NCBI RefSeq assembly: GCF_000223375.1
Contig: NC_017385.1
Coordinates: forward strand, 124,001-188,000
Length of the DNA: 64,000 nt
Direction of reading: 5' to 3'
Source of the DNA: Ketogulonicigenium vulgare WSH-001
Lineage (GTDB): Bacteria > Pseudomonadota > Alphaproteobacteria > Rhodobacterales > Rhodobacteraceae
Shown here piece by piece: positions 34,188 to 43,465 of the stretch. The stretch's first letter is position 1, and every line of letters begins with the position of its first letter. Below the pieces are notes generated by a model that worked only from the letters and a program-made list of their open reading frames with translations, had not been told where the DNA came from and made no database searches. A program made the position numbers and the translations under genes.

Positions 34188-36250
34188 CCACCCCCGATTA
34201 CCGGATCGGCTGCGATGTCGGCGGCAGCTTTACCGATTTCATCCTGTTCGATGCGGCGACCGGCGCGCTCGAGACGCTGAAAGTCGCAACCACACCCGCC
34301 GCGCCCGAACAAGGGATCATGCAGGGCCTATCGCAACTGGCGGCCCGCCACCCGGATCTTGCCGCGCATCTGAACACGTTCATCCATGGCACAACACTGG
34401 TCATCAACGCCATTTTGGAACGCAAAGGCGCGAAAACCGCCCTGCTCACCACCGAAGGTTTTCGCGATATCATCGAGACGCGGCGTGAAATCCGCTATGA
34501 CATCTATGATATCCGCCAGACCTACCCCTCGCCCATCGTGCCGCGCAATCTGCGCCGTCCGGTGCCCGAGCGGATGGGCCATGACGGCCAGATCGTGGCC
34601 CCCCTCGACACCGCCAAGGTGCGCGCGGCACTGATGGAACTGGCGAACGAGGGCGTCGAATCCGTCGCGGTGTGCCTGATCAATGCCTATGCCAATCCCG
34701 CGCATGAGCGCGAGATCGCCAAGATCGCGCAAGACCTGCCGCTGACGCTGTCCTTGTCGCTGTCGGCGGATATCCTGCCCGAAGTGCGCGAATTCGAACG
34801 CTTTTCCACCACCGCGCTGAATGCCTATGTCAAGCCGAAGGTCGACCGCTATCTGGGTGCGCTCGAGGAAAACCTGCGCGGCGATGGCTTTGCCGTGCCG
34901 GTCTATCTGATGCAATCGGGCGGCGGCATTGTCACCGCCGCAACCGCCCGTGCCGCGCCCGTGCGTCTTGCCGAAAGCGGGCCGGTCGGCGGCGTTCTGG
35001 CCGCGCGCGATCTGGCGCTGGCGGCGGGTTATCATGATGCCATCGCCTTTGATATGGGCGGCACCACCGCCAAGACCTGCCTGATCCGCAAGGGCGAGAT
35101 GCCCGTCACCCGCGCCTATGAGGTCGACCGCGTGCACCGTTTCAAACGCGGCTCGGGCACGCCACTCGCGGTGCCGACGGTCGATCTGATCGAGATCGGC
35201 GCGGGCGGCGGCTCGATCGCACATATCGACGGGCTGGGTCGGCTTTGTGTCGGCCCCGAAAGCGCGGTCGCCGACCCGGGCCCCGCCTGTTTCGGGCGCG
35301 GCGGAGCGCTGCCCACCGTCACCGATGCAAACCTGCTGCTGGGCTATCTGGACCCCGCCGAATTCGCGGCGGGCGGCATCAGGCTTGACCGCGCGGCGGC
35401 CGAGGCTGCGGTCGCGGCGCTGGCAGTCCCGCTTGGCCTGTCAGTGCTGGGCACCGCCGCCGCCATGATCGAGGTGGTGAATGAAAACATGTCGCAAGCC
35501 GCGCGCATCTATGCGGCAGAAAACGGGGGCGATCTGACCCGCAGCACCATGGTCGCTTTTGGTGGCGGTGGGCCGCTGCACGGGGCCGAGGTCGCGCGCC
35601 GCCTGCGCGTGCCGCGCATTCTGGTGCCCGAGGCGGCTGGCGTCTTTTCCGCGATGGGTTTCCTGATGGCGACGCCGCGCTACGAGGTCGCCCGCTCGCA
35701 CCCGCGGCGCTTGTCGGCCACCACCGCGCCAGAGCTGCAAGCGATCCTTGACGATCTGCTGGCGCAGGCCCGTAGCGTCGTGGCCGCCGCCGCCCCCGAT
35801 GCCCCCCAAGGCGCCAGCCTGTTCGCGGATCTGCGCTATTTCGGTCAGGGTCACCAGTTGCGCGTGCCGCTGGATGATCTGTCCCATGGCGCCATCACCG
35901 CCGCTTTCCGTGCCGCTTATTTGCAAAGCTACGGCTATGCCTATGACGATATGGAGGTTGAACTGGTGACCCTGCGGGCCGAGGTTCACGCCAGCAGCAC
36001 CGGCCCCACCTTTCGCCCGCTGGCAGGGATCGGCGCGGTCAGGCCGACGCGCCTCGCCTGGGACCCCATCGCCCGCGCGATGGTGCCGCATCAGGTCGTG
36101 GCCTTTGCCACCATGAAGGGCCAGATCACCGGCCCCGCGCTGATCAACCAACCCGGCGCCACCATTCACGTCAGCCAAGGCGCGACCGCCACCCGCAACC
36201 CCGCCGGCTGGCTGGACATTTCGCTGCCCCAAGAGGTGCCCCATGATTGA
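34184..36250 (+). CDS. hyuA: Hydantoinase/oxoprolinase family protein, subunit A (copy 1)
   Basis: 688 aa. The ATP-binding ASKHA-type fold shows CDVGGSFTDFILFD near the N-terminus, FIHGTTLVINAILERKGAKT, and DMGGTTAKTCLI around residue 290. HyuA works with HyuB in ATP-dependent opening of cyclic amides such as 5-oxoproline or N-methylhydantoin, or in related carboxylases. Which substrate is used cannot be read here. ATGA overlap with the upstream peptidase and an 8-base overlap with hyuB. Confidence 0.88.
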   Translation: MTTPDYRIGCDVGGSFTDFILFDAATGALETLKVATTPAAPEQGIMQGLSQLAARHPDLAAHLNTFIHGTTLVINAILERKGAKTALLTTEGFRDIIETRREIRYDIYDIRQTYPSPIVPRNLRRPVPERMGHDGQIVAPLDTAKVRAALMELANEGVESVAVCLINAYANPAHEREIAKIAQDLPLTLSLSLSADILPEVREFERFSTTALNAYVKPKVDRYLGALEENLRGDGFAVPVYLMQSGGGIVTAATARAAPVRLAESGPVGGVLAARDLALAAGYHDAIAFDMGGTTAKTCLIRKGEMPVTRAYEVDRVHRFKRGSGTPLAVPTVDLIEIGAGGGSIAHIDGLGRLCVGPESAVADPGPACFGRGGALPTVTDANLLLGYLDPAEFAAGGIRLDRAAAEAAVAALAVPLGLSVLGTAAAMIEVVNENMSQAARIYAAENGGDLTRSTMVAFGGGGPLHGAEVARRLRVPRILVPEAAGVFSAMGFLMATPRYEVARSHPRRLSATTAPELQAILDDLLAQARSVVAAAAPDAPQGASLFADLRYFGQGHQLRVPLDDLSHGAITAAFRAAYLQSYGYAYDDMEVELVTLRAEVHASSTGPTFRPLAGIGAVRPTRLAWDPIARAMVPHQVVAFATMKGQITGPALINQPGATIHVSQGATATRNPAGWLDISLPQEVPHD

Positions 36251-37889
36251 CGACATCCGCCTGCAAGTCATCTGGTCGCGGCTGATCTCGGTCGCGGATG
36301 AGATCGCAACCACGCTGGAGCGCACCGCTTTTTCGCTGATCGTGCGCGACAACCAGGATTATGCCTGCGCGCTTTATGACAGCCGGGGCGTGATGCTGGC
36401 GCAGTCCAGCCAATGCACGCCCGGTCAGGCCGGATCGACCCCGACCGTCATCGCCGAGATGCTGGCCACCTATCCGCCCGAGACGCTGGAAGATGGCGAT
36501 ATCCTGATCTGCAACGACCCTTGGGTCGGCGCGGGCCATGCGCCCGATGTCTTTGTCGCAACGCCGGTTTTCCATCGCGGCGCGCTGATCGGCTTTGCCT
36601 GCACCTGCGCCCATCACGCCGATATGGGCGGCCGCCTTGGCGCGACCGACGCGCGCGAAGTTTACGAGGAAGGCGTCATCATCCCGGTCAGCAAGCTTTA
36701 CCGTGCCGGAATCAAGAATGACGAATTGCACCGTCTGCTGGCGCGCAATGTGCGTATGGCTGAAAAGGTGCTGGGCGATATCAACGCCCAGATCGCCGCG
36801 AACCGCGTGGGGGCCAAGGGCCTTTGCCAGTTACTGGATGATTTCGCCCTGCCCGATCTGCACGCGCTGGCCGATCTGATCACCAACCGCACCGAAGATA
36901 TGTTCCGCCGTGCCCTTGCCCGCCTGCCCGAGGGCAGCGCCGACAGCGAAGTGTTCCACGAACTGCGCGATGCGTCAGGTGCGCGGCTGCGCATCAACCT
37001 CAGGATGCAGGTGCACGCAGGCGCGGTACATCTGGATTTCACCGGTACCTCGGCGCAGGTGGATATGCCGGTCAATGCAGTGCTGAACATCACCCGCGCC
37101 TATTGCCTGTTCCCCTTTATCGCGACGCTCTGCCCCGATCTGCCGATGAATGCGGGGGCGTTCCGGCCCGTTGTTCTGCATGTCCCCGAAGGCACCGTGC
37201 TGAACCCGACCTTCCCCGCACCGGGAATGTACCGCTCGCTGCTGTCCTACTTCACGGTCGAGGCGCTGATGGGCGCGCTTTATAAAATCGCGCCCGATCT
37301 GGCGATGGCCCCCTCGGGCACCTATCCGCTGTGGACCGAGAAATTCTCGGGCACGGCGGATGACGGCACGAAATTCCTGTCGCATTACAATGCCCAAGGC
37401 GGCCAAGGCGCGTTTCGTGACCGCGATGGCGTATCGGCCGTGGTGTTCCCCGGCAATATCGCCACCACCTCGGTCGAGCTGTTCGAACTCGAGGCACCGT
37501 TCCGCATCCTCTCGCGCGAATTGCGCCCCGACAGCGGCGGCCCCGGTAAATATCGCGGCGGGCTGGGGCAGGAAACCGTGATGGAATGCCTGAACGCCAC
37601 CGCAGTGCAAGTCGCCTTCAGCGGCGGGCGGCTGGTCGAGCCTGCCTTGGGCCGCGAGGGCGCCGACGCGGGCGCAAAAGGCGTGATCCGGATCGGGGAT
37701 GAGGCCCCCTTCGAGCGCAGCGGGCGCGGTGTGATGCAAAAGGGCGATATCGTCACCTTTAGCCAACCCGGCGGCGGCGGTTTCGGCCCCCCCGACCAAC
37801 GCGACCCGGCCGCCATCGCCCATGATATCGCGATGGGCTATGTCACCGAGGCAGCGGCAAAGGCCGTATATACCTACCAGCCAGAATAA
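36243..37889 (+). CDS. hyuB: Hydantoinase/oxoprolinase family protein, subunit B (copy 1)
   Basis: 548 aa with HyuB signatures: CNDPWVGAGHAPDVFVATPV, CAHHADMGGRLGATDAREVY, and the Gly-rich C-terminus RPDSGGPGKYRGGLGQE and SQPGGGGFGPP. It forms the active enzyme with HyuA. Last gene of its operon, ending directly at a bidirectional terminator. Confidence 0.88.
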   Translation: MIDDIRLQVIWSRLISVADEIATTLERTAFSLIVRDNQDYACALYDSRGVMLAQSSQCTPGQAGSTPTVIAEMLATYPPETLEDGDILICNDPWVGAGHAPDVFVATPVFHRGALIGFACTCAHHADMGGRLGATDAREVYEEGVIIPVSKLYRAGIKNDELHRLLARNVRMAEKVLGDINAQIAANRVGAKGLCQLLDDFALPDLHALADLITNRTEDMFRRALARLPEGSADSEVFHELRDASGARLRINLRMQVHAGAVHLDFTGTSAQVDMPVNAVLNITRAYCLFPFIATLCPDLPMNAGAFRPVVLHVPEGTVLNPTFPAPGMYRSLLSYFTVEALMGALYKIAPDLAMAPSGTYPLWTEKFSGTADDGTKFLSHYNAQGGQGAFRDRDGVSAVVFPGNIATTSVELFELEAPFRILSRELRPDSGGPGKYRGGLGQETVMECLNATAVQVAFSGGRLVEPALGREGADAGAKGVIRIGDEAPFERSGRGVMQKGDIVTFSQPGGGGFGPPDQRDPAAIAHDIAMGYVTEAAAKAVYTYQPE

Positions 37890-37913
37890 AAGGGGCCCCA
37901 TCGGGGCCCCTTT
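37889..37913. terminator. Bidirectional terminator between hyuB and the second M28-like gene
   Basis: An 11-bp perfect stem (AAAGGGGCCCC / GGGGCCCCTTT) surrounds the loop ATC, starting at the last base of the hyuB stop codon. Convergent genes lie on either side. Confidence 0.9.
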
Positions 37914-37916
37914 CGC

Positions 37917-39662
37917 TTACATCACCGTTTTGATCAGCCGGGTCGCTTCGCGCATCGCGCCTGCGGTGCGATTTGCGCCGCGGATGATCTGGTTCACCGT
38001 GATCGGATACAGCGCCTCGGGCACATGCGGCAGGTCGATGACCTTTTCGATCAACGGCAAGGGCGCGCGCGTGATCGCCGGATCATGGGTGAAACGCGGC
38101 GCGGTGGTGTAGTTCACCGGGATCAAGATACGGGCAAGGCGCATCAGCACCTCGTTCGCATCGGGCGTGGCAATGGCACCCGCCGCAATCGCTGCATAAA
38201 AAGCCGCCAACTGATCATCAAGCGCCTTGATGCTGCTGACAACCGCCGACAGATCGACCGCATCGCCGGCCGCTTTGGTATAGGTTGCTGCGCTGGCGGC
38301 GAATTCCTTGGTCGTCTCGCGCCAATCGACGGGCAGCAGCGGCGTGTTCGCCACGCGCCAGATCGCATCCAGATAGATCTTGATATCGGTCATCAGGATA
38401 TCTTTGTCGGCGATATCCATCGTGTCGTTTTCCGTGTGCCATGCGATATTCCCACCGCAGCCCGACACGGCATAATAGCCTTTTTCCGCGCGCAGATCGT
38501 CTGGCATGGTCGAGGACAGCATGAAGAACGACGAAATCCCGATATTGTTAAAGGAATAATCCCCCGCCTGATGTGGGCGGTCAAAGATCGGCGTCTGTCC
38601 TGCGACCTTTTCGATTACGTCTTTCACCAGCGCGAAGGTCTCGGGCATGGCGGTCGTTGCGTGATACGAGGTCGCCCAGCGGCAACCGGGGCTGTCGCAG
38701 TTGATTTGCATGACGCAGTTCTCGTCCAGATCCAGCGCGAAAGCATCCGAATACCAGGTCGATCCGGCATAACGCCCGGTCGAATGCCCCGGCCACCATG
38801 CGATCCGCACCGAACGATAGAGCTTGTCGCGATTTTCCCACAAAGCGCGGGCAATCTCGAGCATGGCGGCGTCCCCGGTGGCGTTATCACCGACGCCGAC
38901 ATCCCAGCTATCATAGTGACCATGTAGAAAGACGAATTTCTCGGCCTCGACCGTGCCGGGGATCTCGACCGTCGGGATGGCCTGTTCGAACCAGCCTTCC
39001 TGCATCTCGGTCTTGATCGTCGCCGTCGTTGCGCCCGCTTTCGCACGTTCAATCAGCTTGCCGCCGACCAGCTTGTTCACAGCGATCACCGGAATCGTCG
39101 GCTTGCGGCCAAAGTCATCCAGATCGGGCGAGCCCCAGACCGTCGTGCAGGTGCCCCAATGCGTATCAACGCCCGGGTTCACCGCGATCAGCCCGACCGC
39201 ACCCCATTCCATCGCAATCGCCGCCAGCGCGGGATTGCCAAAGCCTTCGGTGATCAGGATCTTGCCCGCGACACGCGCCCGCATCTCGTCATCGGTGCCG
39301 ACGCCCTCGCCAAAAAAGGCGATCGCCTTTTTATTATAGGACCGCAGCGAGGATTTGTTGGCGGGGATATAGAAGAGTTCCGCGCTGACGCCCTCGGGGC
39401 AGCTTTTCGAGGACGAGGGGGGCTTGGCGAACATCTCCTCACCGTCCAGCGTCACGCTGGCCGATAGCGGGATCGACAGCGCCACGATGGGGCGATGGAT
39501 CACCACCGGCAGCCCTAGCGCGCGCAGCCGCGCGCCGATCAATTCGCCGGCGCTATTGACGTCCTCGGGGCGCCAGCGTTCGCGGCCAGCAAAGGTTGTG
39601 ACCAAATCCCAAGCGTGTTCAGGCACGACTTGCTCAATTATTGAGAATTCTTTGTCTAACAT
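37917..39662 (-). CDS. M28-family peptidase-like protein with PA-type insertion (paralogue 2)
   Basis: 581 aa, clearly paralogous to 29013-30692. Shared segments include NPGVDTHWGTCTTVWGSPDL, FLHGHYDSWDVGVGDNATGD, WWPGHSTGRYAGSTWYSD, NCDSPGCRWATSY and WHTENDTMDIAD. It has the same His-Ser in place of the M28 Glu-Glu pair, so the change is not a random mutation. No signal peptide. It is divergent from the second importer operon, sharing its 165-base control region, as paralogue 1 shares one with iclR. Confidence 0.8.
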   Translation of the reverse strand: MLDKEFSIIEQVVPEHAWDLVTTFAGRERWRPEDVNSAGELIGARLRALGLPVVIHRPIVALSIPLSASVTLDGEEMFAKPPSSSKSCPEGVSAELFYIPANKSSLRSYNKKAIAFFGEGVGTDDEMRARVAGKILITEGFGNPALAAIAMEWGAVGLIAVNPGVDTHWGTCTTVWGSPDLDDFGRKPTIPVIAVNKLVGGKLIERAKAGATTATIKTEMQEGWFEQAIPTVEIPGTVEAEKFVFLHGHYDSWDVGVGDNATGDAAMLEIARALWENRDKLYRSVRIAWWPGHSTGRYAGSTWYSDAFALDLDENCVMQINCDSPGCRWATSYHATTAMPETFALVKDVIEKVAGQTPIFDRPHQAGDYSFNNIGISSFFMLSSTMPDDLRAEKGYYAVSGCGGNIAWHTENDTMDIADKDILMTDIKIYLDAIWRVANTPLLPVDWRETTKEFAASAATYTKAAGDAVDLSAVVSSIKALDDQLAAFYAAIAAGAIATPDANEVLMRLARILIPVNYTTAPRFTHDPAITRAPLPLIEKVIDLPHVPEALYPITVNQIIRGANRTAGAMREATRLIKTVM

Positions 39663-39735
39663 GGTGAAGTTTTCCCTTCCTGTAGGTGATTCATGTTTAC
39701 CTGACGTCCGGCCTTTGTAATAGTGAATAAAAATA

Positions 39736-39753
39736 GTTTTCGGCTAGCGAAAC
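39736..39753. promoter_or_regulatory. Candidate IclR-type operator between M28-like gene and importer operon
   Basis: GTTTTCGGCTAGCGAAAC; on the minus strand it reads GTTTC-GCTAGCC-GAAAAC. This has the same GTTTC-N7-GAAA pattern and a similar spacer to 31683-31699. It is placed between divergent start codons. Confidence 0.4.
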
Positions 39754-39827
39754 AAAAACGAAGAAAACGGGTCCAACTCTGCCTGCGGGTGCAGCAAAAC
39801 CGCCCCAGGCGTTAACGGAGGGAAATT

Positions 39828-41504
39828 ATGTCGATTACACGTCGCGCTCTGCTGCGCGGCAGCGCTTATGCTGCCCTTGGCGCAGGACTTTCCACGACTT
39901 TGCCGCGAATCGCCTTGGCACAAGACACCAGTGCGATCCGCCCGATCACCCTTTATAGCCGCGCCCAGGCGGCGAACCCGCAGCAGTATCAATCCGCCGA
40001 ATTGATCGCCCAAGCTTGGAGCGATCTGGGCCTGCAGGTCACGGTGAACGGTCTGCCGCAAAACCAGCTGTCGGATATCGTCTGGTACAACCGCAACAGC
40101 TGGGATGTAACCATGTGGCAGATGGTCGGCCGCCCCGAGCGGTCCGACCCCGATGATTTCGTGATGAACCTGTTCCATTCGTCGAACATCGAGACCGGCT
40201 ATAACTTTGTCGGCTACAACAACCCCGACTATGATGCCGCCGCTGAACAGCAGCGTCTGGCGGTCGACCGCGACGCCCGCCACGCCCTGATCATCAAGGC
40301 GCAAGAGCTGGTGAACGCCGACCAGCCCTATTCCTTCCTTGTCTATCCGACGAAATCCTATGCTTTTGATAAAACCGTGCTGGATGGCGCGACCATGGTC
40401 AATCAGCCCGGCCTCGGCATCCGCAACTTCCTGTCCTATGTCGCGGTCGAACCGCTGGGCGCGCAGCGCGATCTGATCACCAACACCGCGAACGAGCTGA
40501 ACGCCATCAACCCGTTCTATATCTCGGGCGGCGGCGATAGCTGGATCACCGAATGTATCTGGGACCGCGTCATGCGCATCGGCGAGGATGGCCTGCCGCA
40601 GCCATGGGCCGCAGAATCGGTCGTCTGGGACGAGGCCGGCACCACCGCCACCATCACGCTACGCGACGGCATGACCTTCCACGACGGCCAGCCGGTGCGG
40701 ATCGAGGATGTGATCTTCTCGCTTGAGGCGCCGCAGGGCGAAAACGTCGCGCCGATGTATCGTCCCTTTGTCACGCCCATCACCGCCATGGCCAAGGTCG
40801 ATGACCGCACCATGACGTTGACGCTGGACCAGCCCAATGCGGCGTTCGAGACCTCGACCCTGTCGAAAATGAACATCGTCCCCGAACATGTCTGGTCGCC
40901 GCTGCTGGAACGTTTGTCGGCAGGTGAGACCGCCGAAAGCGTGCTGGAAGAAAGCCGTATCGGCTCGGGCCCGTTCAAATTCGACCGCTGGAACCAATCC
41001 GAAGTGGTGCTGTCGTCGGTCAAAGACCACTTCGCCGCGCCCAAGATGGATCGCGTGATCATGCGCGTCGTCCTGAACGTCGAAGCCGCGCTGGGGATGC
41101 TGCGTTCGGGCGAGCTGAACTTCCTGACCGACTATACGGGCGATCCGCAACTGCTGCTGGATGCCGCCGCCGCCGATGGCGATATCGAGGTGGTGGATGT
41201 CGTCGATATGGGCTTCCAGTTCCTGGGCTATAACCTGCGCCGCGCGCCGTTCAGTGACCCGGCTTTCCGCCGCGCGCTGTCCTTTGCGATCAACCGCCGC
41301 CTGATCCTGGGCGCGGCGTACAACGGCTTTGGCGTTCCGGCGAACAGCCATGTCTCGCCCGCGCTGCCCTTCTGGTACGACACCCGGACCGAGGAGATCC
41401 CCGTCGGCCCCGAGGTCGCCATCCAGATGCTGGAGGAGGCCGGCTATTCCATCGTGAACGGCCGTCTGCACTATCCCGCAGGGCAGACCGAAACCCTGCA
41501 ATAA
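39828..41504 (+). CDS. ABC solute-binding protein family 5, apparently circularly permuted
   Basis: 558 aa with a twin-arginine-like signal (TRRALLRG, cleavage near LAQ). Residues ~38-210 match the C-terminal part of family-5 binding proteins (AELIAQAWSDLGLQVTVNGL; PDYDAAAEQQRLAVDRDARH; QPYSFLVYP). Residues ~222-558 match the N-terminal part (INPFYISGGGDSWITECIWD; TITLRDGMTFHDGQPVRIED at 275-294) and end just after VAIQMLEEAGYSIVNGRLHY. In normal paralogues, such as 11926 and 59026, that AGY segment is followed by the part found here at the N-terminus. Each half occurs once, so this is a permutation and not a duplication. The frame is intact, with ribosome site GGAGGGAAA. It feeds the importer 41554-45489. 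Confidence 0.85.
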   Translation: MSITRRALLRGSAYAALGAGLSTTLPRIALAQDTSAIRPITLYSRAQAANPQQYQSAELIAQAWSDLGLQVTVNGLPQNQLSDIVWYNRNSWDVTMWQMVGRPERSDPDDFVMNLFHSSNIETGYNFVGYNNPDYDAAAEQQRLAVDRDARHALIIKAQELVNADQPYSFLVYPTKSYAFDKTVLDGATMVNQPGLGIRNFLSYVAVEPLGAQRDLITNTANELNAINPFYISGGGDSWITECIWDRVMRIGEDGLPQPWAAESVVWDEAGTTATITLRDGMTFHDGQPVRIEDVIFSLEAPQGENVAPMYRPFVTPITAMAKVDDRTMTLTLDQPNAAFETSTLSKMNIVPEHVWSPLLERLSAGETAESVLEESRIGSGPFKFDRWNQSEVVLSSVKDHFAAPKMDRVIMRVVLNVEAALGMLRSGELNFLTDYTGDPQLLLDAAAADGDIEVVDVVDMGFQFLGYNLRRAPFSDPAFRRALSFAINRRLILGAAYNGFGVPANSHVSPALPFWYDTRTEEIPVGPEVAIQMLEEAGYSIVNGRLHYPAGQTETLQ

Positions 41505-41539
41505 GCAAGCCTGCCCGCAAGCAAGCCTGATGCAAGCCT
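41505..41539 (+). repeat. Short direct repeats between binding protein and permease
   Basis: GCAAGCCTG occurs at 41505-41513 and 41521-41529, and GCAAGCCT at 41532-41539. This fills the 49-base spacer where the other peptide importers here carry a hairpin. No strong stem-loop is seen. Confidence 0.75.
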
Positions 41540-41553
41540 AAGGAGTCCCCGGC

Positions 41554-42531
41554 ATGAAATACATGCTGTCCAGATTGTTCTATTCGCTCGTGGTCCTGTG
41601 GATCGTGGCGACAATCCTGTTCTTCATGTTTCGGCTAATGCCGGGGACGCCGCTTGCGGCCTTCATCGACAATACCACGACCAAGGAACAACAAGACGCG
41701 ATCATCGCGCAGTTCGGCCTCGACCGTAGCCTGTTCGAGCAATACCTGTCCTTCCTTGCCAATCTGGCGCAGGGGGATCTGGGCCAGTCGTTTTTCCACA
41801 AACGTCCCGTGATGGATGTGGTGATGGAGGCCCTGCCCAATACGATCATCCTGACCATGACCGGTCTGGTCGTCGCCTATATCTTTGGCGTGCTGGCGGG
41901 GGCTTACCTCGCGTGGAAACGCGGCAGTGTGGCCGAGGCGATCGGTATCCCCATCACCCTTGCCACCCGCGCCGCGCCCGAGTTCTGGCTGGGTATGGTG
42001 CTGCTGGCCATCTTTAGCTTTCAACTGGGCTGGTTCCCGGCGGGCGGCGCGAATTCGGTTGGCATGACCTATGACAATCAATGGCAGCGGGTCTTCTCAT
42101 GGGATTTCCTGCGCCACCTCGCCCTGCCCGCACTGACGCTGGCCATCTATCTGCAAGGCCTGCCGCTGTTGCTGATGCGATCCAATATGATCGAGATCCT
42201 GCAAGAGGAATTCATCACCATGGGCAAGATGAAGGGTCTGACCCCGCGCACCATCGTGTTGAACCATGCCGCGCGCAACGCGCTGCTGCCGGTCGCCACT
42301 GCCTTTGCGCTGGGGGTTGGCGGCGCCATCGGCGGCAATGTGGTGGTCGAGACGATCTTTAGCTGGCCCGGCATCGGGCGCCTCTTGGTGAATGCGGTTT
42401 CCGCCTCGGACTATCCGCTGGCGCAGGGGGCCTTCTTGCTCATCACCTTTGTGCTGATCGCGATGAATTTCATCGCGGACATGACCTATCACCTTCTCGA
42501 CCCGAGGATTCGCCTTGCAGCCAGCAATTGA
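41554..42531 (+). CDS. ABC transporter permease (DppB type), second importer
   Basis: 325 aa. N-terminal helix with ILFFMFRLMPGTPLAAFID, an EAA loop near GKMKGLTPRTIVLNHAARN, and C-terminal DMTYHLLDPRIR. AAGGAG precedes the ATG. It overlaps the next permease by 17 bases. Confidence 0.9.
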   Translation: MKYMLSRLFYSLVVLWIVATILFFMFRLMPGTPLAAFIDNTTTKEQQDAIIAQFGLDRSLFEQYLSFLANLAQGDLGQSFFHKRPVMDVVMEALPNTIILTMTGLVVAYIFGVLAGAYLAWKRGSVAEAIGIPITLATRAAPEFWLGMVLLAIFSFQLGWFPAGGANSVGMTYDNQWQRVFSWDFLRHLALPALTLAIYLQGLPLLLMRSNMIEILQEEFITMGKMKGLTPRTIVLNHAARNALLPVATAFALGVGGAIGGNVVVETIFSWPGIGRLLVNAVSASDYPLAQGAFLLITFVLIAMNFIADMTYHLLDPRIRLAASN

Positions 42532-43462
42532 AAACGCCCCGCGCAAAGCCCTGCCTGATCTAAGCCAAGGCAAACTGAATTCCGGTCTGTGGCCCCGCTT
42601 TATGCGCGGCATCAACACCTTTCTTTCGGTGCCGCGCCAGAATGCCTATGCGATGATCGGGCTGATCATCTATGCGATCTTTATCCTGACGGCGGTCTTT
42701 GCCGATGTGCTGATGACGCATCGCCCACTCGAGATTCTGTTCACCGACAGCTATCAGTTGGCGCGCAATATCGCCCCCGGCCCAGAACATCTGCTGGGTA
42801 CCACCTATGGCGGGCGCGATATCTATTCGCAGCTGGTGATCGGCACGCGCTCGGCGCTGCTGGTGGGGGTCACCGCCGCGGTCTGCGTCGTGGCGATTGG
42901 CACGGTGGTCGGGCTGATCTCGGGCTATTTCGGCGGCTGGGCCGATAACCTGCTGATGCGCCTGTCCGATATCGCGCTTGGCATTCCGTTTTTGCCTTTT
43001 GTCATCGTGCTTGCCTCGTTCCTTGGCGCCAGTCAGATGAATGTCATCATCGGTATCGCCCTGCTGCTGTGGCCAAACTCGGCCCGGGTCATCCGCTCGC
43101 AAGTGATGTCGCTACGCGAGCGCGCCTTTATCGAGGCCGCCCGCGTCACCGGCGCGGGACAATGGAAGATCCTGTTCGTCCATATCGCGCCCAATGTGCT
43201 GTCGCTGGCGTTTCTTTACACATCCGTCGCGGTGGGCTGGGCGATCTTGACCGAGGCCTCGGTCAGCTTCTTGGGCTTTGGCCCGTCCAATACCGTCAGC
43301 TGGGGCTATATGCTGCAAGACGCCTATGCCAGCCAAGCCCTTGGACGCGGCCAATATAATTGGTTTGTGCCGCCCGGCCTCTGCATCGTTCTGGTCGTCA
43401 TGGCGGGTTTTTTCATCAGCCGGGGCTTTGAAGAAGTCCTGTTCCCGAAACTGAAAGGCTGA
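42515..43462 (+). CDS. ABC transporter permease (DppC type), second importer
   Basis: 315 aa. Membrane segment near residues 45-68, motif HLLGTTYGGRDIYSQLVIGT, EAA loop SLRERAFIEAARVTGAGQWK. The TTG at 42515 is the supported start: GAGGA lies 7 bases before it and no ATG is suitably placed. It terminates 3 bases before the ATPase gene. Confidence 0.88.
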   Translation: MQPAIENAPRKALPDLSQGKLNSGLWPRFMRGINTFLSVPRQNAYAMIGLIIYAIFILTAVFADVLMTHRPLEILFTDSYQLARNIAPGPEHLLGTTYGGRDIYSQLVIGTRSALLVGVTAAVCVVAIGTVVGLISGYFGGWADNLLMRLSDIALGIPFLPFVIVLASFLGASQMNVIIGIALLLWPNSARVIRSQVMSLRERAFIEAARVTGAGQWKILFVHIAPNVLSLAFLYTSVAVGWAILTEASVSFLGFGPSNTVSWGYMLQDAYASQALGRGQYNWFVPPGLCIVLVVMAGFFISRGFEEVLFPKLKG

Positions 43463-43465
43463 CCC

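Noticed and set aside
39828..41504. Tandem duplication or fusion of two binding proteins
   Set aside because: The total length (558 aa) is that of a single family-5 protein, and each lobe appears only once, in swapped order.
41505..41539. Direct repeats as a transposon footprint
   Set aside because: The repeats are short, unevenly spaced and not flanked by inverted ends or transposase remnants; slippage is more likely.
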